Shown here in pieces: positions 43,699 through 57,239 of a stretch of 64,000 bases of DNA. The position numbers and the translations under genes are program-made. The stretch comes from Nannochloris sp. 'desiccata' (lineage: Eukaryota; Chlorophyta; Trebouxiophyceae; Chlorellales; Chlorellaceae), in assembly GCA_019044685.2 (NCBI GenBank), contig JAGTXX020000016.1, positions 124,001 to 188,000 of the forward strand. The letters are read 5' to 3'. The notes beneath the pieces were generated by a model. That model saw only the letters and a program-made list of their open reading frames with translations, did no database searches and was not told where the DNA came from. Numbering within the stretch: position 1 is the first letter of the stretch; the number at the start of each line of letters is the position of its first letter.

Positions 43699-44155
43699 GA
43701 AGAACGATAATAGAACTCATGATACTACTGCTATTATAAACTAAATGAATGCAAGCACAGTCTACACACTTTCTACAAACCAAACGCATGTCTCTTGTCT
43801 TTTTCCCCATTTTCTAAATCTTTTTTTCTGATATCAACCTATTAAATGAACCAACGAATGTCTCTGCCGTACCTTTCATCGTATTTCTTATTTTGGTATA
43901 CAATGTACGTACTACCTAGTTTTGATAATGATGGATTCCGAACTAACTTTGTCTTTTGAAAGTGAACTTTTTACTTTTTTAAAAAATTCAAGACGGAAAA
44001 TTTGTCTTGAAGAAATTTTGATGATAATAATATCTTTTTTATTAGAATGCCTACACATCATGCAATTTAATAAACATAGGCATAGGCATACTCTACCAAG
44101 GAACCCAAGTAGTTTAGATGACACTAGTCACGTTCGAGGGGAGAAGGAATTCATT
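43699..44155. other. Convergent 3' intergenic region
   Basis: About 460 bp, A/T-rich, between the DMT stop and the stop of the small minus-strand gene. It includes a tandem cataggcataggcata at about 44078-44092. No gene seen. Confidence 0.45.
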
Positions 44156-44425
44156 TCATTTCTTTCTTTGTGGTGGTGGTTTCTGTGGAGGCTCTGGCGG
44201 AGCGTTCTCTCCAAGACTTACTACTTTCTCCAAGACTTCTTCTGCCTTCTCGCCTAATTGTTTCCCGGATTTACGGATATTCTTCTTGCTTTTATTCAGG
44301 ATTGTCTGTTTTGGAGCTGTAGAGAAAAAAAGGGCTTGCTGCTGCTGTTGATAAATAGCTGCAAAGAGCTGTGCCCGTCCATGGGCGATGCTTCCCAACC
44401 AGCAGGCCTGTAAAGCTCTCTGCAT
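44156..44425 (-). CDS. Small putative mitochondrial protein
   Basis: Possible 89-residue protein. The N-terminal 35 residues have the amphipathic, Arg/Ala/Gln-rich character of a mitochondrial presequence (MQRALQACWLGSIAHGRAQLF), followed by a poly-Gln run and FFSTAP. The rest is a basic helix (NKSKKNIRKSGKQLGEKAEEVLEKVVSLGE) and a Pro/Gln tail. No family is recognised. The start codon is well placed 279 bp from the TRAPPC3 start, head-to-head, and the frame stays open, which is the main support. It could be a non-coding upstream region. Confidence 0.45.
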   Translation of the reverse strand: MQRALQACWLGSIAHGRAQLFAAIYQQQQQALFFSTAPKQTILNKSKKNIRKSGKQLGEKAEEVLEKVVSLGENAPPEPPQKPPPQRKK

Positions 44426-44704
44426 TGTTACTTGTGTTGACTATCACAGTAGTTAAAAGCATTTCAAGTGGCCCAGCCTGCATATAATTAGTAACATGAG
44501 GTTCTTTTAAGGCAGAGACATAGTGCCTTCTTCGCGGCTCTCAGCCTGAAGAACTGGACGAGCTGGCTTTGATCAAACACCAAGCGCTATTCATAAATAT
44601 TAAATACTATTTGTTTCTGCGTCACGCTGGAAGTGGTTTAAAAGGCTTTATTATTCTGGCACGCGCAGGGTTTTTAAATTGAAGTGAAGTGATCATAAAA
44701 CGGA

Positions 44705-45455
44705 ATGGCTGATACAATAGTAAGCTGTTGTGATATTTCTCTGCCCGTTTCAGTATGATCACTATAATTGTGGATGCTAACATTGATTTTCTTACTTGCA
44801 GAACGCTGAAATTCTTGTCTTGACCTATGGCAGCATTGTTCGCCAACTCGTAGCAGACTATGATGACGTGAATGAAGTCAATAAGCAGCTAGATAAAATG
44901 TAAGTTGCATATATCGCATACGTAATCAACGGGTTGCTTGTTTTCATGTCATAAACGACTTAACAAATAACATGACCTTGCATATTTTTTTCACCACCAC
45001 CCCCGCAACCATTTTGACCTCCTCGTCTCCTTGGTCTTTTCTCTTTCAGGGGCTATAACATTGGGGTCAGGCTCATTGACGAGTACCTCTCCAAAACAAA
45101 AACCACGCGATGCAGCGATTTCCGTGAGACAGCAGACCGTATTGCTAAAGTCGGTTTTAAAATGTTCCTCAACGCCCCTGCCTCCGTCTCGAATTGGAAC
45201 CCGGAAGGTACTGAATGTACCTTAATCTTGGAAGAAAACCCACTTGCAGAGTTTGTAGAGCTCCCAGACCAGCTTCAAAACTTGAAATATTCAAATATTC
45301 TCTGTGGAGTTATCCGGGGTGCCCTTGAGATGGTTAATATTGAAGCGGACTGTAGTTTTATTAAAGACGCTTTACGAGGGGATGACAGTATTGAAATTAA
45401 ATTAAAATTCATATCTGCGCCCACAGAACAGTACCCATTTAAAGACGATGACTAA
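44705..45455 (+). CDS. TRAPPC3: TRAPP complex subunit TRAPPC3/BET3
   Basis: Three exons, 44705..44719 (MADTI), 44802..44899 and 45050..45455, give 172 residues, the usual Bet3 size. Visible motifs are AEILVLTYGSIVRQL, MGYNIGVRLIDEYLSKTK, RCSDFRETADRIAKVGFKMFLN, NILCGVIRGALEMVNI, and FIKDALRGDDSIEIKLKFI. The Cys in TTRCSDFRET is the conserved Bet3 palmitoylation site. Bet3 is a core of the TRAPP tethering complex that activates Ypt1/Rab1 in ER-Golgi traffic. A Rab6 gene is the next gene along, which is a coincidence of neighbourhood rather than an operon. Confidence 0.96.
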
Positions 45456-45701
45456 GGGGCTGTATTTTATTCTAGAATAGTGTAAATTATTGTAAAAATA
45501 AACCTTGATCTAGTTTTAACATCCTTGGCGGCGGTGAAATTGCCTTGTTAAACTATTTGAAATGAAAGCAACACAATAGATAGGAGAGAGAGAGAAAAGA
45601 TACGATGTATAGTTTATGTTCAACAGAGCGATTCCTTGTTTCTACGCAAAAGTCAATATCTTCAACTAAAAAAGGTTTGAATAAAAAAGGTTCTTTTCAA
45701 A

Positions 45702-47301
<1,600 letters not shown>

Positions 47302-49688
47302 TTAAAATCTAAAGGTAGGTTCTACATCCATAGACCACAAGAACTTGGACAGCAACGATCTATTAAACACTTTTTCAATTGGCACCTCATTCCTCTTGCA
47401 CCACGCCACGGTGATTCTAGGATCAAGATAATTAATTTTAGACGTACCCAACGCCACAGTCTTCAAATCTTCTTTATTCTGAGCTTGGATCTCAGCCTTA
47501 ACGATTTGAGCACGTTTTCTTTCAAGTCTATTACGAACGGCGTCCTCATTCAAATTCTTTCCGTCTTTGGATTTTTTCCCGGCCTTGGCTCTTTTTAATT
47601 CATCCATCAATTCATTAAGATCACTTTGCAATAGCGCCATCTTTTCTTGCATCTTTTCCATTTGATTTGTGTGCCCTTTAGGCACTGAACGTTGATGATT
47701 GCATAGAATAGCTACTTCTTTGTTCGCACGATCATACTCGGCCTTTTTGGCATCCACGGTGTCTTCAGTACTATGATTAGAAAGTAAAGTATCCAGAGTA
47801 ATTGATGCGTTATATGTACGGAATACCTTCACACTAAGACCATCCATGAGCTCTTTTAAGCGTGTATTCAGATCTTGAGCATCGAATTCATCAAAGAGTT
47901 GATCATCAGGCCCTTTAGGACGTCCAAGCCTATCACTTGTCTTGAATTTATGAATATTTTGATAGACCACAGGTTCTACTTCCACAGTGTTTTCATAACG
48001 AATAGAATCTTTACCCAAGAAATCGAATTTAATAAAATGAGGAGGCACTACCTCGACATTTTCACATTTCAAGGTGCAGCAACCGACAGTGTCTGCTTCA
48101 TCTTCATCCTTTTCATGCCCAGCACGAAGAGCGAGTTTATCAATAAAGTATAATGCAGTGCCCATTTGTCGTTCTCGACGTTCTTTAGATTCCCAATTTC
48201 TGGTATAGGTGGTGCGAATGTCACCAATAAAATCTTTTAATTTACGAGCACGCTCATATTTTTGAAGATCGCTTTCACTTTTCCAAGTAGAGGTAGCAGC
48301 AAGGAAAACGTATTTGTACTCTTTGGTGTTGATAGGATCTTTCCAGTAGGCCAACCAGGTAACGGTGTGGTCATGGCGGATTTCTTTCCATTGTTGACCG
48401 GGGAAGGGATGCTCAGGGATGGGGCACCCTTCACCTAAATTGAGAGTAATATCACGAGGGTAGACGCGTTTCTTGATTTTACCCATCTTAGGATGTTCAC
48501 CACGACCACGGAAAAGGCCAGGAGGTTCAACACGATAGTTACCAACAGGCTCTTTCACACCGTCCACCATTGCAAATTTATATTTAGCTTCACTGGTTTC
48601 ACGTTCTCTTTTCAGAGCTTCTTTTTGATCCTTGGTCATTGCCTTCTTCTTCTCACGCTCAGCCATGTGATATTCGTAGATCGGAGTGAAATCACACTTT
48701 TCAAGAGATTTGATCACATGATTAGATCCCAAGACTTCTTTAAAACCTTCCCAGAAGTTGTTTAAGAAAGTAGGTTTGTTCATGTAATCCGTCTCTTTCA
48801 TGACGGCAAAAAAGGTAGCTACCTCTTCCTGCTCAGGAGTTAAAGTCACAGGTACACCGTCGTAGAGCATCTTAATTCCATGAGGCTCGTACTCTGGAGG
48901 AAAGAGAACACCAGCATGCTCCAAAGTCTTCCAACGGACTTCATTTCCGTTTCCATTACCGCCTTGAGAAGAGCCACCAGCGGATTTAGAGCGCTTGCGT
49001 GAAGGGCCTTCGTCATTCTCTTTACGACGTTTTTCTTTTTTGCTTGAAGTCTCTTTATTGTTATCTCTTGGCCTCTTTTCTTTCTTGATCTTCTTCTTCT
49101 TAAGCGTGTCAGACTTGCGCTCTGCAAAAAACGTATGGGATTTGATTAGAATTAATGAATAAAGGACCCCTTTGAAGAAACCAGTAGGAACTGAAGTGGC
49201 AACGTGTATACAAATATAATTTATTCTATCTTACCAGAAGCAGCAGACTGGACACGGCGCTGAGCCAAGGGCACATCATCCTCCGAATCACTAGATTCTT
49301 CAGGTTTCGCCGCAGCGACAGGCTTAGGGGCAAGCGGTTTGGGTTTAGGCTTGGGAGCAGACAACAGCTCCGCAGCATCATCCAAGACGGCTTTCTTAGG
49401 GGCAGCAGCGGGCTGAGGAATAGCAGGCTTCTGACGAACTGCCAGGGGCACATCATCTTCAGAATCAGTATCGTCCTTATTTGGTGCAGGAGGTTTCGCT
49501 ACAGGAGCTGGCTGGCTTGGACCAGGAGCACTTGACCCATTCGCAGTTTGAGTTGCAGGAGGAGCTGAAGGTGGTGCAGATGGCTTCGGTACTACAGTGG
49601 ATGGAACGCGAGCAGCTAACGGAACATCATCATCGCTATCGCTGCTATCAATCAGCGCACCTGGGCGAGGCGGGGCGTCTGTTGTCAT
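47302..49688 (-). CDS. TOP1: DNA topoisomerase I (type IB, nuclear)
   Basis: Two exons, 49688..49235 and 49121..47302, give 757 residues. The N-terminal region (about 1-200) is acidic and Lys-rich with repeated [10 protein letters not shown] blocks and a basic NLS-like run ([17 protein letters not shown]). The core begins at [21 protein letters not shown] and contains [10 protein letters not shown] with the catalytic Arg. The C terminus carries the active-site tyrosine at about 716 in [24 protein letters not shown] in shortened agreement. It relaxes supercoils by transient single-strand cuts. The linker region (coiled, [19 protein letters not shown]) is intact. Confidence 0.97.
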
Positions 49689-50265
49689 GCTTCAGTCAGA
49701 ATTTAAGCAACTCGATGGCGCTGCAAGTATGATCGCGTCACAAAATTCAGTGGAAAATAGTATACTGTCGTTTTTATATGCAGCGATGGGCGCTGCTGAA
49801 GAGTTTTAGAGGATGCTGCCGAGGGGCGGAGCTGCTCTGCCAGGATCACAGCACTTAGCCGGAAAACACGAATATTTTTGGGGGTTGCTGATTTTGGTGG
49901 GCTTGTAAACTAAAGCTCCTTTTCTCTACAGATTGAAAGACTGCGCAAGTACCACTCTGTATTAGGAAGGAAAGCCGCTGAAGCTCTCAATGAATGAAAG
50001 TGAGATGAGAAAAACCGCTTTGGGGACAGCGACGGCAAAAAAGATTGGTATTTTACAGAAACAAAAGAATCAAAAAGGAGAGAAGCCACTAAATAATATC
50101 CTCAGGATTAAATTCAGCAAGCCAAAGAAGGACGCATTACTAGTAGTAAGATTAGAAATTTAAGGAAAGAGAGGAGAACGAACTAAAAGAAATCAAGCAA
50201 GGAAATGACTGATCAAAATCAAGGTAGCTCGCCTCTATGAAAGATTGATTTTGACTTGATCAAAT
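49689..50265. other. Intergenic, no gene seen
   Basis: About 580 bp between the TOP1 start and the phosphate-carrier stop, both minus strand. Short open frames only; A-rich from about 49980. Confidence 0.45.
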
Positions 50266-51454
50266 TTACTTCTTCGCGGGCTCAGCAGATCCAGTGGTAG
50301 GCAAACCCACATACACCTTATAAGCATCATAAATAGACCACTGTAATCCAGTCAATGTACCAATCATCACAATACGAAGTGGTAAACCGCGTGTCATCAA
50401 TGCAACCCAGCCCATATCCTTGATGATCTGCCCAGCAGTAGCGCCCTTGGTGGCATTGAGTTTGGAAACCAAGTTATCAGCAGGGTGAGATACCACAGCA
50501 CAGAATACACCAGCAATGTAACCAGCGGCGAAAGAAACTCCAATCTGTTCAGTTTTGTTGCACTCAGATTTGGGTTTGGGCACAACGTACTTGTACAGAG
50601 CTTGAACTGTGTTTTCAAAAGCACCAAATTTCATCATTGTATAAGGGATTTGACGACCCCAAAGAGGGACAATGCCCTTGAAAAGACCACCGACACCTTC
50701 TGTAGCCACGAATTTGGGTAATCCATCAGTTAAACCGCGAGCAAAGCCAGGGACAGTTTGGACCTTGACCTTAACGGCTTCGAATGGGCAGAGAGCAATG
50801 TCTGCAAAGAACTCAGCAGAAGCGGAACCAGCGAGGTAGATGATGTTTTGATAACGGGCAGCATTCTCAGGACCAGCCATATCAGAGTACTGCTTCTTAA
50901 AGTATTCGTAGAGGCCGAATTTAGCAGCACCCTGGGCAGAGTAACCGAACAAAGTGGGCACCCATCCCTTGAATAAGCCTGCAACACCTTGCTGAGCTGC
51001 GATTTTGCTGAAGCCAGCACCGATTCCAGGGAAGGCCTTGGGATCAATCTGCATGTTACACTTGACCACATCGAGAGGAGTGACTGCAGTGTGAGTAATT
51101 CCGCAGGCCAAGATGCCACCAATAGTGCACGCTTTGTAGAAATCCTGCAAAAAATGTAGATACAGATTGGGTTAGATGTCGAATCATATGAACTCTGAAA
51201 TACAATCAGGGCATGATCAGGCTGGGAAAGGATGATAATACAAGGGTCGGCCGCACCGATGAGTATAATTCGATCTTCTTCTTTTCAACGGGAGCGTAGG
51301 CGGTCACAGGCATAGTGCTCCTCTTAAACCCTCCTACAGAGGAGCTCAAAGCGGCCAAGCTGCTCTGTTGCTGCTGTTGCTGCTCGGTGGCTGCGTTAAA
51401 TAAAGCCGCAGTGGACGATGGGGCCTGGTAGAGGCCGGAAGGTAAAAAGGACAT
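50266..51454 (-). CDS. PHT3: Mitochondrial phosphate carrier (SLC25A3/MPT type)
   Basis: Two exons, 51454..51257 and 51144..50266, give 358 residues. The first exon carries a poly-Gln N-terminal segment and KKKIELYSS, as in phosphate carriers. The mature protein has three carrier repeats with the signatures THTAVTPLDVVKCNMQIDPK, CPFEAVKVKVQTVPGF and SHPADNLVSKLNATKG, plus FGLYEYFKKQYSD. The first and second retain the P-x-[DE]-x-x-[KR] charge motif. It imports phosphate with protons into the matrix for ATP synthesis. Intron donor is GTGCGG, slightly non-standard after GT. Downstream CUL3 reads in the same direction. Confidence 0.95.
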
Positions 51455-51842
51455 TGTGACAGGCTTCTTAAAACACTTTAGGTATGTGATCTGGCCTAAG
51501 AAGAGATTAAAAAGCACCGATCACTGCCTATCCTCGTCTTGAAAATTCAACTGCCCTTGTTTTAGTCGAGCAAAATTTCTGGATCCAGGTTAATCAACTC
51601 CCAGACCATTCTGAGGGTATACAAAATAAACAATAAACTATGTAAACTCCTGTGCAGGCATACTTACAGTACGAAACAGAGATATGCAGAGCAAAAGCGA
51701 GATAAATGTAAAGGGAAAAAATAGAAGAAGAAAGGATTGAAAAAAAATGATCAAGCTCTCTCGCCTCCGCCACTGCCGCCGCCTCTTGCTTTCCAACTGG
51801 TATTTATTAAGGACTAATCCCCAGTTTCTTGTTTCTAATTGT
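51455..51842. other. Intergenic, no gene seen
   Basis: 388 bp between the phosphate-carrier start and the CUL3 stop on the minus strand. Contains a CCGATCACTG word. No gene. Confidence 0.4.
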
Positions 51843-54395
51843 TTAAGCAACATATCTATAAAGTGTTCTATCCTGAGCATCACGCTCGATATATTCCCTC
51901 TCAATCAGGCTCTCAATTCTCTTTTTAATCACAGCAGGTGAAGGATTGAAACGAGAACTGAGTTGCTGTGTCACTTCAGCAACGACATCGTTATGCCCTA
52001 GAACCCTTCTAGACTTCATCACACGTACAATGGCAGCTTCTATTTGTGGTTTACGATCCTCTTCTACCCGTTCCCGTGTTTCACCACGTTCAGTTTCATT
52101 CTCACGCTGTGCTGCCACCGTTCCAATCTTGACCTTATATAATTTCGATGTGAAACCATCATTCACACTAAATACGTCACCAGCACTAATATCTTTCGAC
52201 ATTGGTTCTTTGCGTAAAACATTCTTACCCTTGACGCATGCTAAGCTCTGTAAAACTCGTTTTAATTCAGATTCAGGAATCAACGTTGCAGCAGAGATTT
52301 CTTCATACGAGAGGTGTTCTGCATCGTTGAAAAGTAGTAAAACGACCATTTGGTGAGTAGAACATGAAATTTCATGACGTTTAGACCCAAACGTAGCACG
52401 TAACTCTGCAGTACCCATGCCAGTTTGCCACGTAAGCCTGCGCCCAGAATATGTCGAGTGGTAGAAAGCGCGAAATTCTTCACAACACCTGTCCACTTCT
52501 CTAGGCAAGTTGCATGCCCGTTGAACCCCACCAGGACATGGCCAAGCACCCGTAGTCAACACTTGCACCGATAAATCTAAGCCAAGAGAGATATGGGCAG
52601 CTGTCAAATGCGATTTAAAATCCGCCATGGCATCTCGTGATGTTCTAATATCTGTAAACATACTTTCCAGCTTTGAGGTAAACTGGTATCCACATTCAGT
52701 ACGAAGCTTGACTAATAAAGAACGTTCTGCATCATCAGAAGTAGATCTGCCATGCAGCAATCTCTTTGAAAGATGTTGTTTGTAATATTTTTCAAAAACG
52801 TCTTTTTCAGAAAGGTACCTGAAAAGTGAGATGGCTCTATCCAAAACAGCTTCCGCTTCATCTTCAGAGCATCCCTTAAGGCCTTTACGGAGTTTCTCGT
52901 CCATAAATAAGGAAATATACTCGGGAGACCGGGTATTTAAATTGACAAAGTGCTCAAACGCTTGATTTACAGCTGTTTGGAAGGTCTTATCCCCAGCAAA
53001 AGATCGTGTAATTAAAGCTTCATACTTATCACGAAGCTCTAATAGCCTTTGTACAAAGTCTACAGGGTCTTTAACCCGTTCTGGGTCGGTTACCAGCTGT
53101 TTGCCAACTTCTCGGAGATGAGATGAAACCACGCCTCTTAACTCTGCATCCGCTCCTACTCTAGTAAAGAGAGAATACATTCTACCTAAGGGGTCATACT
53201 CATCATGTTCTATCAAATGAACAGCTCCACTGCCTTCCATTTCAATTAAAGGACGTACTTGAGCAGCTACAAGCTCAGCTTCAGTCACTTTTGCCACAAG
53301 ACCTTCAGTAGTAGGGTGTAAACAGGCCCTTACACGCTCTGCCTCCTCAGATAATCGCCGTTCAGCGTGGAGTAAATAAGCAGGACAATCGCACGAGGCG
53401 ATATACGCTTGGGACTCTGATTTATAAAATCCGGCGGTGCGTTCAAGAAAGGCAGTCTGAAAATCTTCACGGTATACAGCAAGGCCTAGATCTGCTAGCA
53501 TGGATGTCATAGATCTAATTAAAGCACGATCTACCATCTCCCCACCGCGTTCGCGTGCTATCATTTCCAATATCGTGCTTTGCATGCGATGTCTGATGCC
53601 AGGATGACGTACAACCACATCCCTCCAAAGATCTAAGCCCAATTCATGTACAGGCTTTCTATTAGTGTTTTTAACGAAGACACGGTCCATATACATGAGA
53701 ATTTCACGGATAACAGTGAAGGATTTGTTATGGTTTTCCCATTCGGTGCGTAGAGCGGTGAGGAGAGACTCGCCCTGTGCTTCCGCAACGCGAGCTGCAA
53801 CTGCATTGAGATGGTCTTTGGAAGTGCGAAGGAGACCTGTGTAGAGCATCTCTCCGTGTTTATTTACAACCATATTGTAGGCATTTCTGAAGAAGAAGAA
53901 AAGGGTAGGGAAAAGGTTAGAAAAGGGGAAGGAAAAAATAATAAAAACCGCGGGCGCCAGTGGACGAGACAAACAATATTTTCTCTTACCTATGAAGCTC
54001 TTCGAAGCTGAGTCCGCTGGAATTGCGATTATTGATTTCGTTGATTGCATTTTCTAAGAACTTCCAAGTTTTCTCTGCAGAAAAAAGGGTGCGTGAGCGA
54101 CGGTGGCGGAGCGGGGAGGGAGAAATTGTTTTCAAGAAAAGATGAATGGCGAGACGTACCCGCATAGTCAGGATCAAGCTTCAAAGGATGTTTGAAGGGC
54201 TCAATCTTGAACTGCAAAGGAAGGAAAGGAGAACGCGTTCATGAGAGAAAGGAACTTGAAGCACATTATTCATTCAAAACTGTGATCGCAAAGAAATCAG
54301 TGATCAGGGCCAACAGTCGATCTTCGCCGCTATTTCAGGATACCACCAGTTTCAGTCAACCCATTGATGCTTACCTTCTTCGGTTTGCTAGCCAT
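51843..54395 (-). CDS. CUL3: Cullin-3 scaffold of a CRL ubiquitin ligase
   Basis: Four exons, 54395..54375 (MASKPKK), 54211..54160, 54074..53990 and 53886..51843, give 733 residues. The N terminus FKIEPFKHPLKLDPDYAEKTWKFLENAINEI in broken agreement with CUL3, then [30 protein letters not shown], is CUL3-specific. The cullin homology domain includes DEKLRKGLKGCSEDEAE and YYKQHLSKRLLHGRSTSDDAE. The neddylation site is IVRVMKSRRVLGHNDVV and the protein ends in the standard winged helix (RTLYRYVA). CUL3 binds BTB adaptors and RBX1. Exons 1-3 are clustered in the 5' end; the remaining 2 kb is a single exon. Confidence 0.96.
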
Positions 54396-55081
54396 TTTAT
54401 GTCCTATGCTTGATTATAAAGCTTCGCCCGCTCAAGCACAGTGGTGCCCTATCACAAAGGGAGGAGCTGATATATCTAGTGTTTTTGGTTTTACGAATCT
54501 ATGCAGATACACAAGGTTGGCTGCCAGGGCTCACAGTCTAACACAGGGAAACGCACCCTATTCGAAAACTCAAAATGACTCGAGTAAATATAGTCTTTAA
54601 AGCTTTCGGGGGTGTCTCCTCTCAGGGTATGACGAAAAAGGTGAACTATAATACTCGAAACGTTGCTGAGGTCGAGATAATAAACGCAGAAGATCTTGAA
54701 CATGCTTTCTTGTCGTAATGGAAGGACAGCAAGGCAATGGGTTGACTCTTGCCGCCGCACTAAAGAACTCTCTTTTCTCTCTACCCTCTTCTCATAATGC
54801 CAGCTCTAGCTCAGGCTGGCACAGTTGGATTCTACAGGAGCTCTAAAGGCTATACTACCAGCTCCCGGGAGAGAACTAGGCCTTAACTAGCCAAGGCTCC
54901 TCCCGCAACCCTCGTCCAGTCTGCCGCTCGCTCCCCTGCCTTCATCATCATTTATTTCCTCATTACTCCCATTATAAATACAAAAATCAGCTCTTTCAGC
55001 TCAACTAAAAGTATTACATACATATTTATATTTAATAGTAAACTTTCAAAACACTTAAACCAGTATTATTACTACTTTTTA
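54396..55081. other. Intergenic, no gene seen
   Basis: About 690 bp between the CUL3 start and the HPP stop, both minus strand. Contains a GC-richer patch at 54780-54950. I looked for tRNA arms and conserved frames and found none. Confidence 0.5.
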
Positions 55082-55882
55082 CTAGTACCAAAACGTAGGA
55101 TACTGTCGCCCTGGATTTAGGCCATTCACAACTAACACCACCATAAGCATTATTACAGAACTAAACGCCACCGCAACGACATAAGAAAACCCAGCCCACT
55201 TGGGTATTTCCTCCATAGAACACGCTATCAACGCTGTCGCACCTCCTGGTGGGTGAATAGTAGACGTAAGCTGCATAACTACCAGGGCTAATGACATCCC
55301 AACCGGCTGAGCAATCCACACTTTATGTATTATTAGCCGCACCACGACGCCCACTATGGCACTAACAACCTGTCCACCTACAAAATTTCTAGGTTGTGAG
55401 AGTTTACTCTCTGGTACAGCGCAGACAAGCACAGCACTCGCACCGAATGAGGCAACCAATAGCGGGAGATTTATTATAGGACCCACCCACTGATTCAGCG
55501 CAGATAGCGCGAATATTCCTAAAAAGGCAGCTAACCAACTCCATGCTACTTCACGTAAAGGTGGGATAGGCATACGTTGATCGAGATCGCCACGAAGTTG
55601 CTTAGGAAAGGCAGCGACAGAGGCAGTTAGCCCCACCCATCCCCGCCTGTTCATTGTTTCTATTTTAACTTGGGCATGGGATTTATCTAGCTCATTTGGC
55701 TGTTGTTCAGGAAGGTTAATAGCCTCTTCTGGTGGTTCGCCGCCAACCGTAGCGAGCTCTAGAGCATATTCTTCATTTAAAGCCTCTTCGTAGGTCTGCT
55801 CATGGTTGTGGGCATCAGAAACGCGACGACGCCCTCTATTGCTTCCATCAGCGTCTATTGGAATTGAAGTAGATGGAGACAT
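55082..55882 (-). CDS. HPP-family membrane protein, probably plastid
   Basis: Single exon, 266 residues. The N-terminal half (about 1-100) is hydrophilic, with acidic repeats (EEALNEEYALELATVGGEPPEEAINLPEQQ in shortened agreement). The C-terminal half has about four membrane segments: AWSWLAAFLGIFALSAL, LPLLVASFGASAVLVCAV, and two after it. The HPP signature is TSTIHPPGGATALIA. The family name comes from this His-Pro-Pro motif; plant plastid members have been linked to nitrite transport across the inner envelope. The clear transit peptide is missing and the targeting is inferred. It lies between CUL3 and CLPR2, both on the same strand. Confidence 0.9.
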   Translation of the reverse strand: MSPSTSIPIDADGSNRGRRRVSDAHNHEQTYEEALNEEYALELATVGGEPPEEAINLPEQQPNELDKSHAQVKIETMNRRGWVGLTASVAAFPKQLRGDLDQRMPIPPLREVAWSWLAAFLGIFALSALNQWVGPIINLPLLVASFGASAVLVCAVPESKLSQPRNFVGGQVVSAIVGVVVRLIIHKVWIAQPVGMSLALVVMQLTSTIHPPGGATALIACSMEEIPKWAGFSYVVAVAFSSVIMLMVVLVVNGLNPGRQYPTFWY

Positions 55883-56308
55883 TAGGCAGTTAAAATTTCA
55901 ATTCATGTAGAATTAGTTGTTCTAGCGGGAGGTAAAGGAATACTAATCAGATCTAAAGGCTTAAATTTGAATCTATTTTCGCAATCTGCTTCAAAATGAG
56001 ACACTTGCACGCACCCATGGCTTACTTGGAACAGTTTATATCTTAGAATCTGGGTTGACTCCGTGTAGTGTCTCTATTCATCTGAAAAGACCCACGTGGT
56101 GTCCATACTCATCTGAACCGCCGGCGCCTCAAGCCTTACAGTCCACTTTGAGAGCCTTCTTTCAGTTTCATAGCTTGGCGCACATAGAAGGAGATGCGCT
56201 GATAGTGCAGCCAAACTAGTATTATTTTACAGAGTAAGTAAGTTTAGATGCATGCTATATCTATTCCAACTTTATTCCCCCCCCCAATCAACCTTCCAAA
56301 CTTTAAAC
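55883..56308. other. Intergenic, no gene seen
   Basis: About 425 bp between the HPP start and the CLPR2 stop. A C-run (near 56276-56283) lies next to the CLPR2 3' end. No gene. Confidence 0.4.
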
Positions 56309-57239
56309 TCAAACGCCCAACGCTGCAGCTCTTGAAGGTTTCACAATATTATCGACTACCCCATATTCCAACGCTTCCTTGGCATCAAAGTACATATTCC
56401 TAGAGAAATCTCTCGCGACTCTTTCAAATGGCTGCCCTGTAGCATTAGCCAGAATCGTATCCATGTAATCTCTAATCCTCAACAATTCCTTTGCCTCACG
56501 ATTAATATCGGAAGCTTGTCCACGGGCAGTTCCAGATGGATGATGAATCATAATATGGGTGTTTTGAAGCACATTTCTCTTACCAGGCGCACCTACAGCT
56601 AATAAAAATCCACTCATTCCCATGCAACCACCAAAACCAACGGTACCGACGTCGCTCTTCACATGGCGCATTGTATCGTGGATGGCCAACGAAGGAACGA
56701 CTTCACCACCTGAACAGTTGATGTAGATATTCATATCTTTTTTATTTTCTGAATCGAGGTATAGCATGGTAGCAACGAGCTGATTGCCAAGTTCTTCATC
56801 GACGGGCTTTGAAAGGAAGATGATACGTTCACGGTACAAACAATTCCAAATGTCTACCCATTGCCAAGTTCCTTCTTTTGGGGTGCGGTAAGGAACTCGA
56901 GGGACGCCGATGGGCATCATACGGGTCACTTGGCGCCTTGGGGTTGTTGTAGGTGAGTTCTTTGTACTGGTGGTAACGGGAGCTGTCATCGACCGGTGTG
57001 TGGCCTGCCAGAAACCTTGTGTGTGTGTGGTCTGAGCCCGGCAGGGCATCCTATCTGCAGCAGTAATGATGTTGAAAATTAGATTTAAGCATTTGACTTC
57101 CTAAGTAATAAGCTTGGGTAAATGAAATAGGTCATTAATCTTTCAAAGGCATCAAATGAATTTATCAGCCTCTCTCAGAAAACTTACTCTGACTGCGCAT
57201 GCCAGTGAAAGATTGCAGCGACATTGGTGGTGCTGCCAT
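56309..57239 (-). CDS. CLPR2: ClpR2-type inactive plastid Clp protease subunit
   Basis: Two exons, 57239..57188 (MAAPPMSLQSFTGMRSQ) and 57054..56309, give 265 residues. The leader is short and Ser/Thr/Arg-rich. Core motifs match ClpR2: PRVPYRTPKEGTWQWVDIW, LATMLYLDS in the form VATMLYLDS, SLAIHDTMRHVKSDVGTVG, ARGQASDINREAKELLRIRDY, and GQPFERVARDFSRNMYFDAKEALEYG. At the position of the catalytic serine the sequence is GGCMGMSGFLL, i.e. Gly (about residue 163) instead of Ser. The catalytic His is kept in IMIHHP (about 188). The protein should be a non-catalytic ring subunit of the plastid ClpPRT protease. It is head-to-head with plastid IF-2. Confidence 0.9.
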
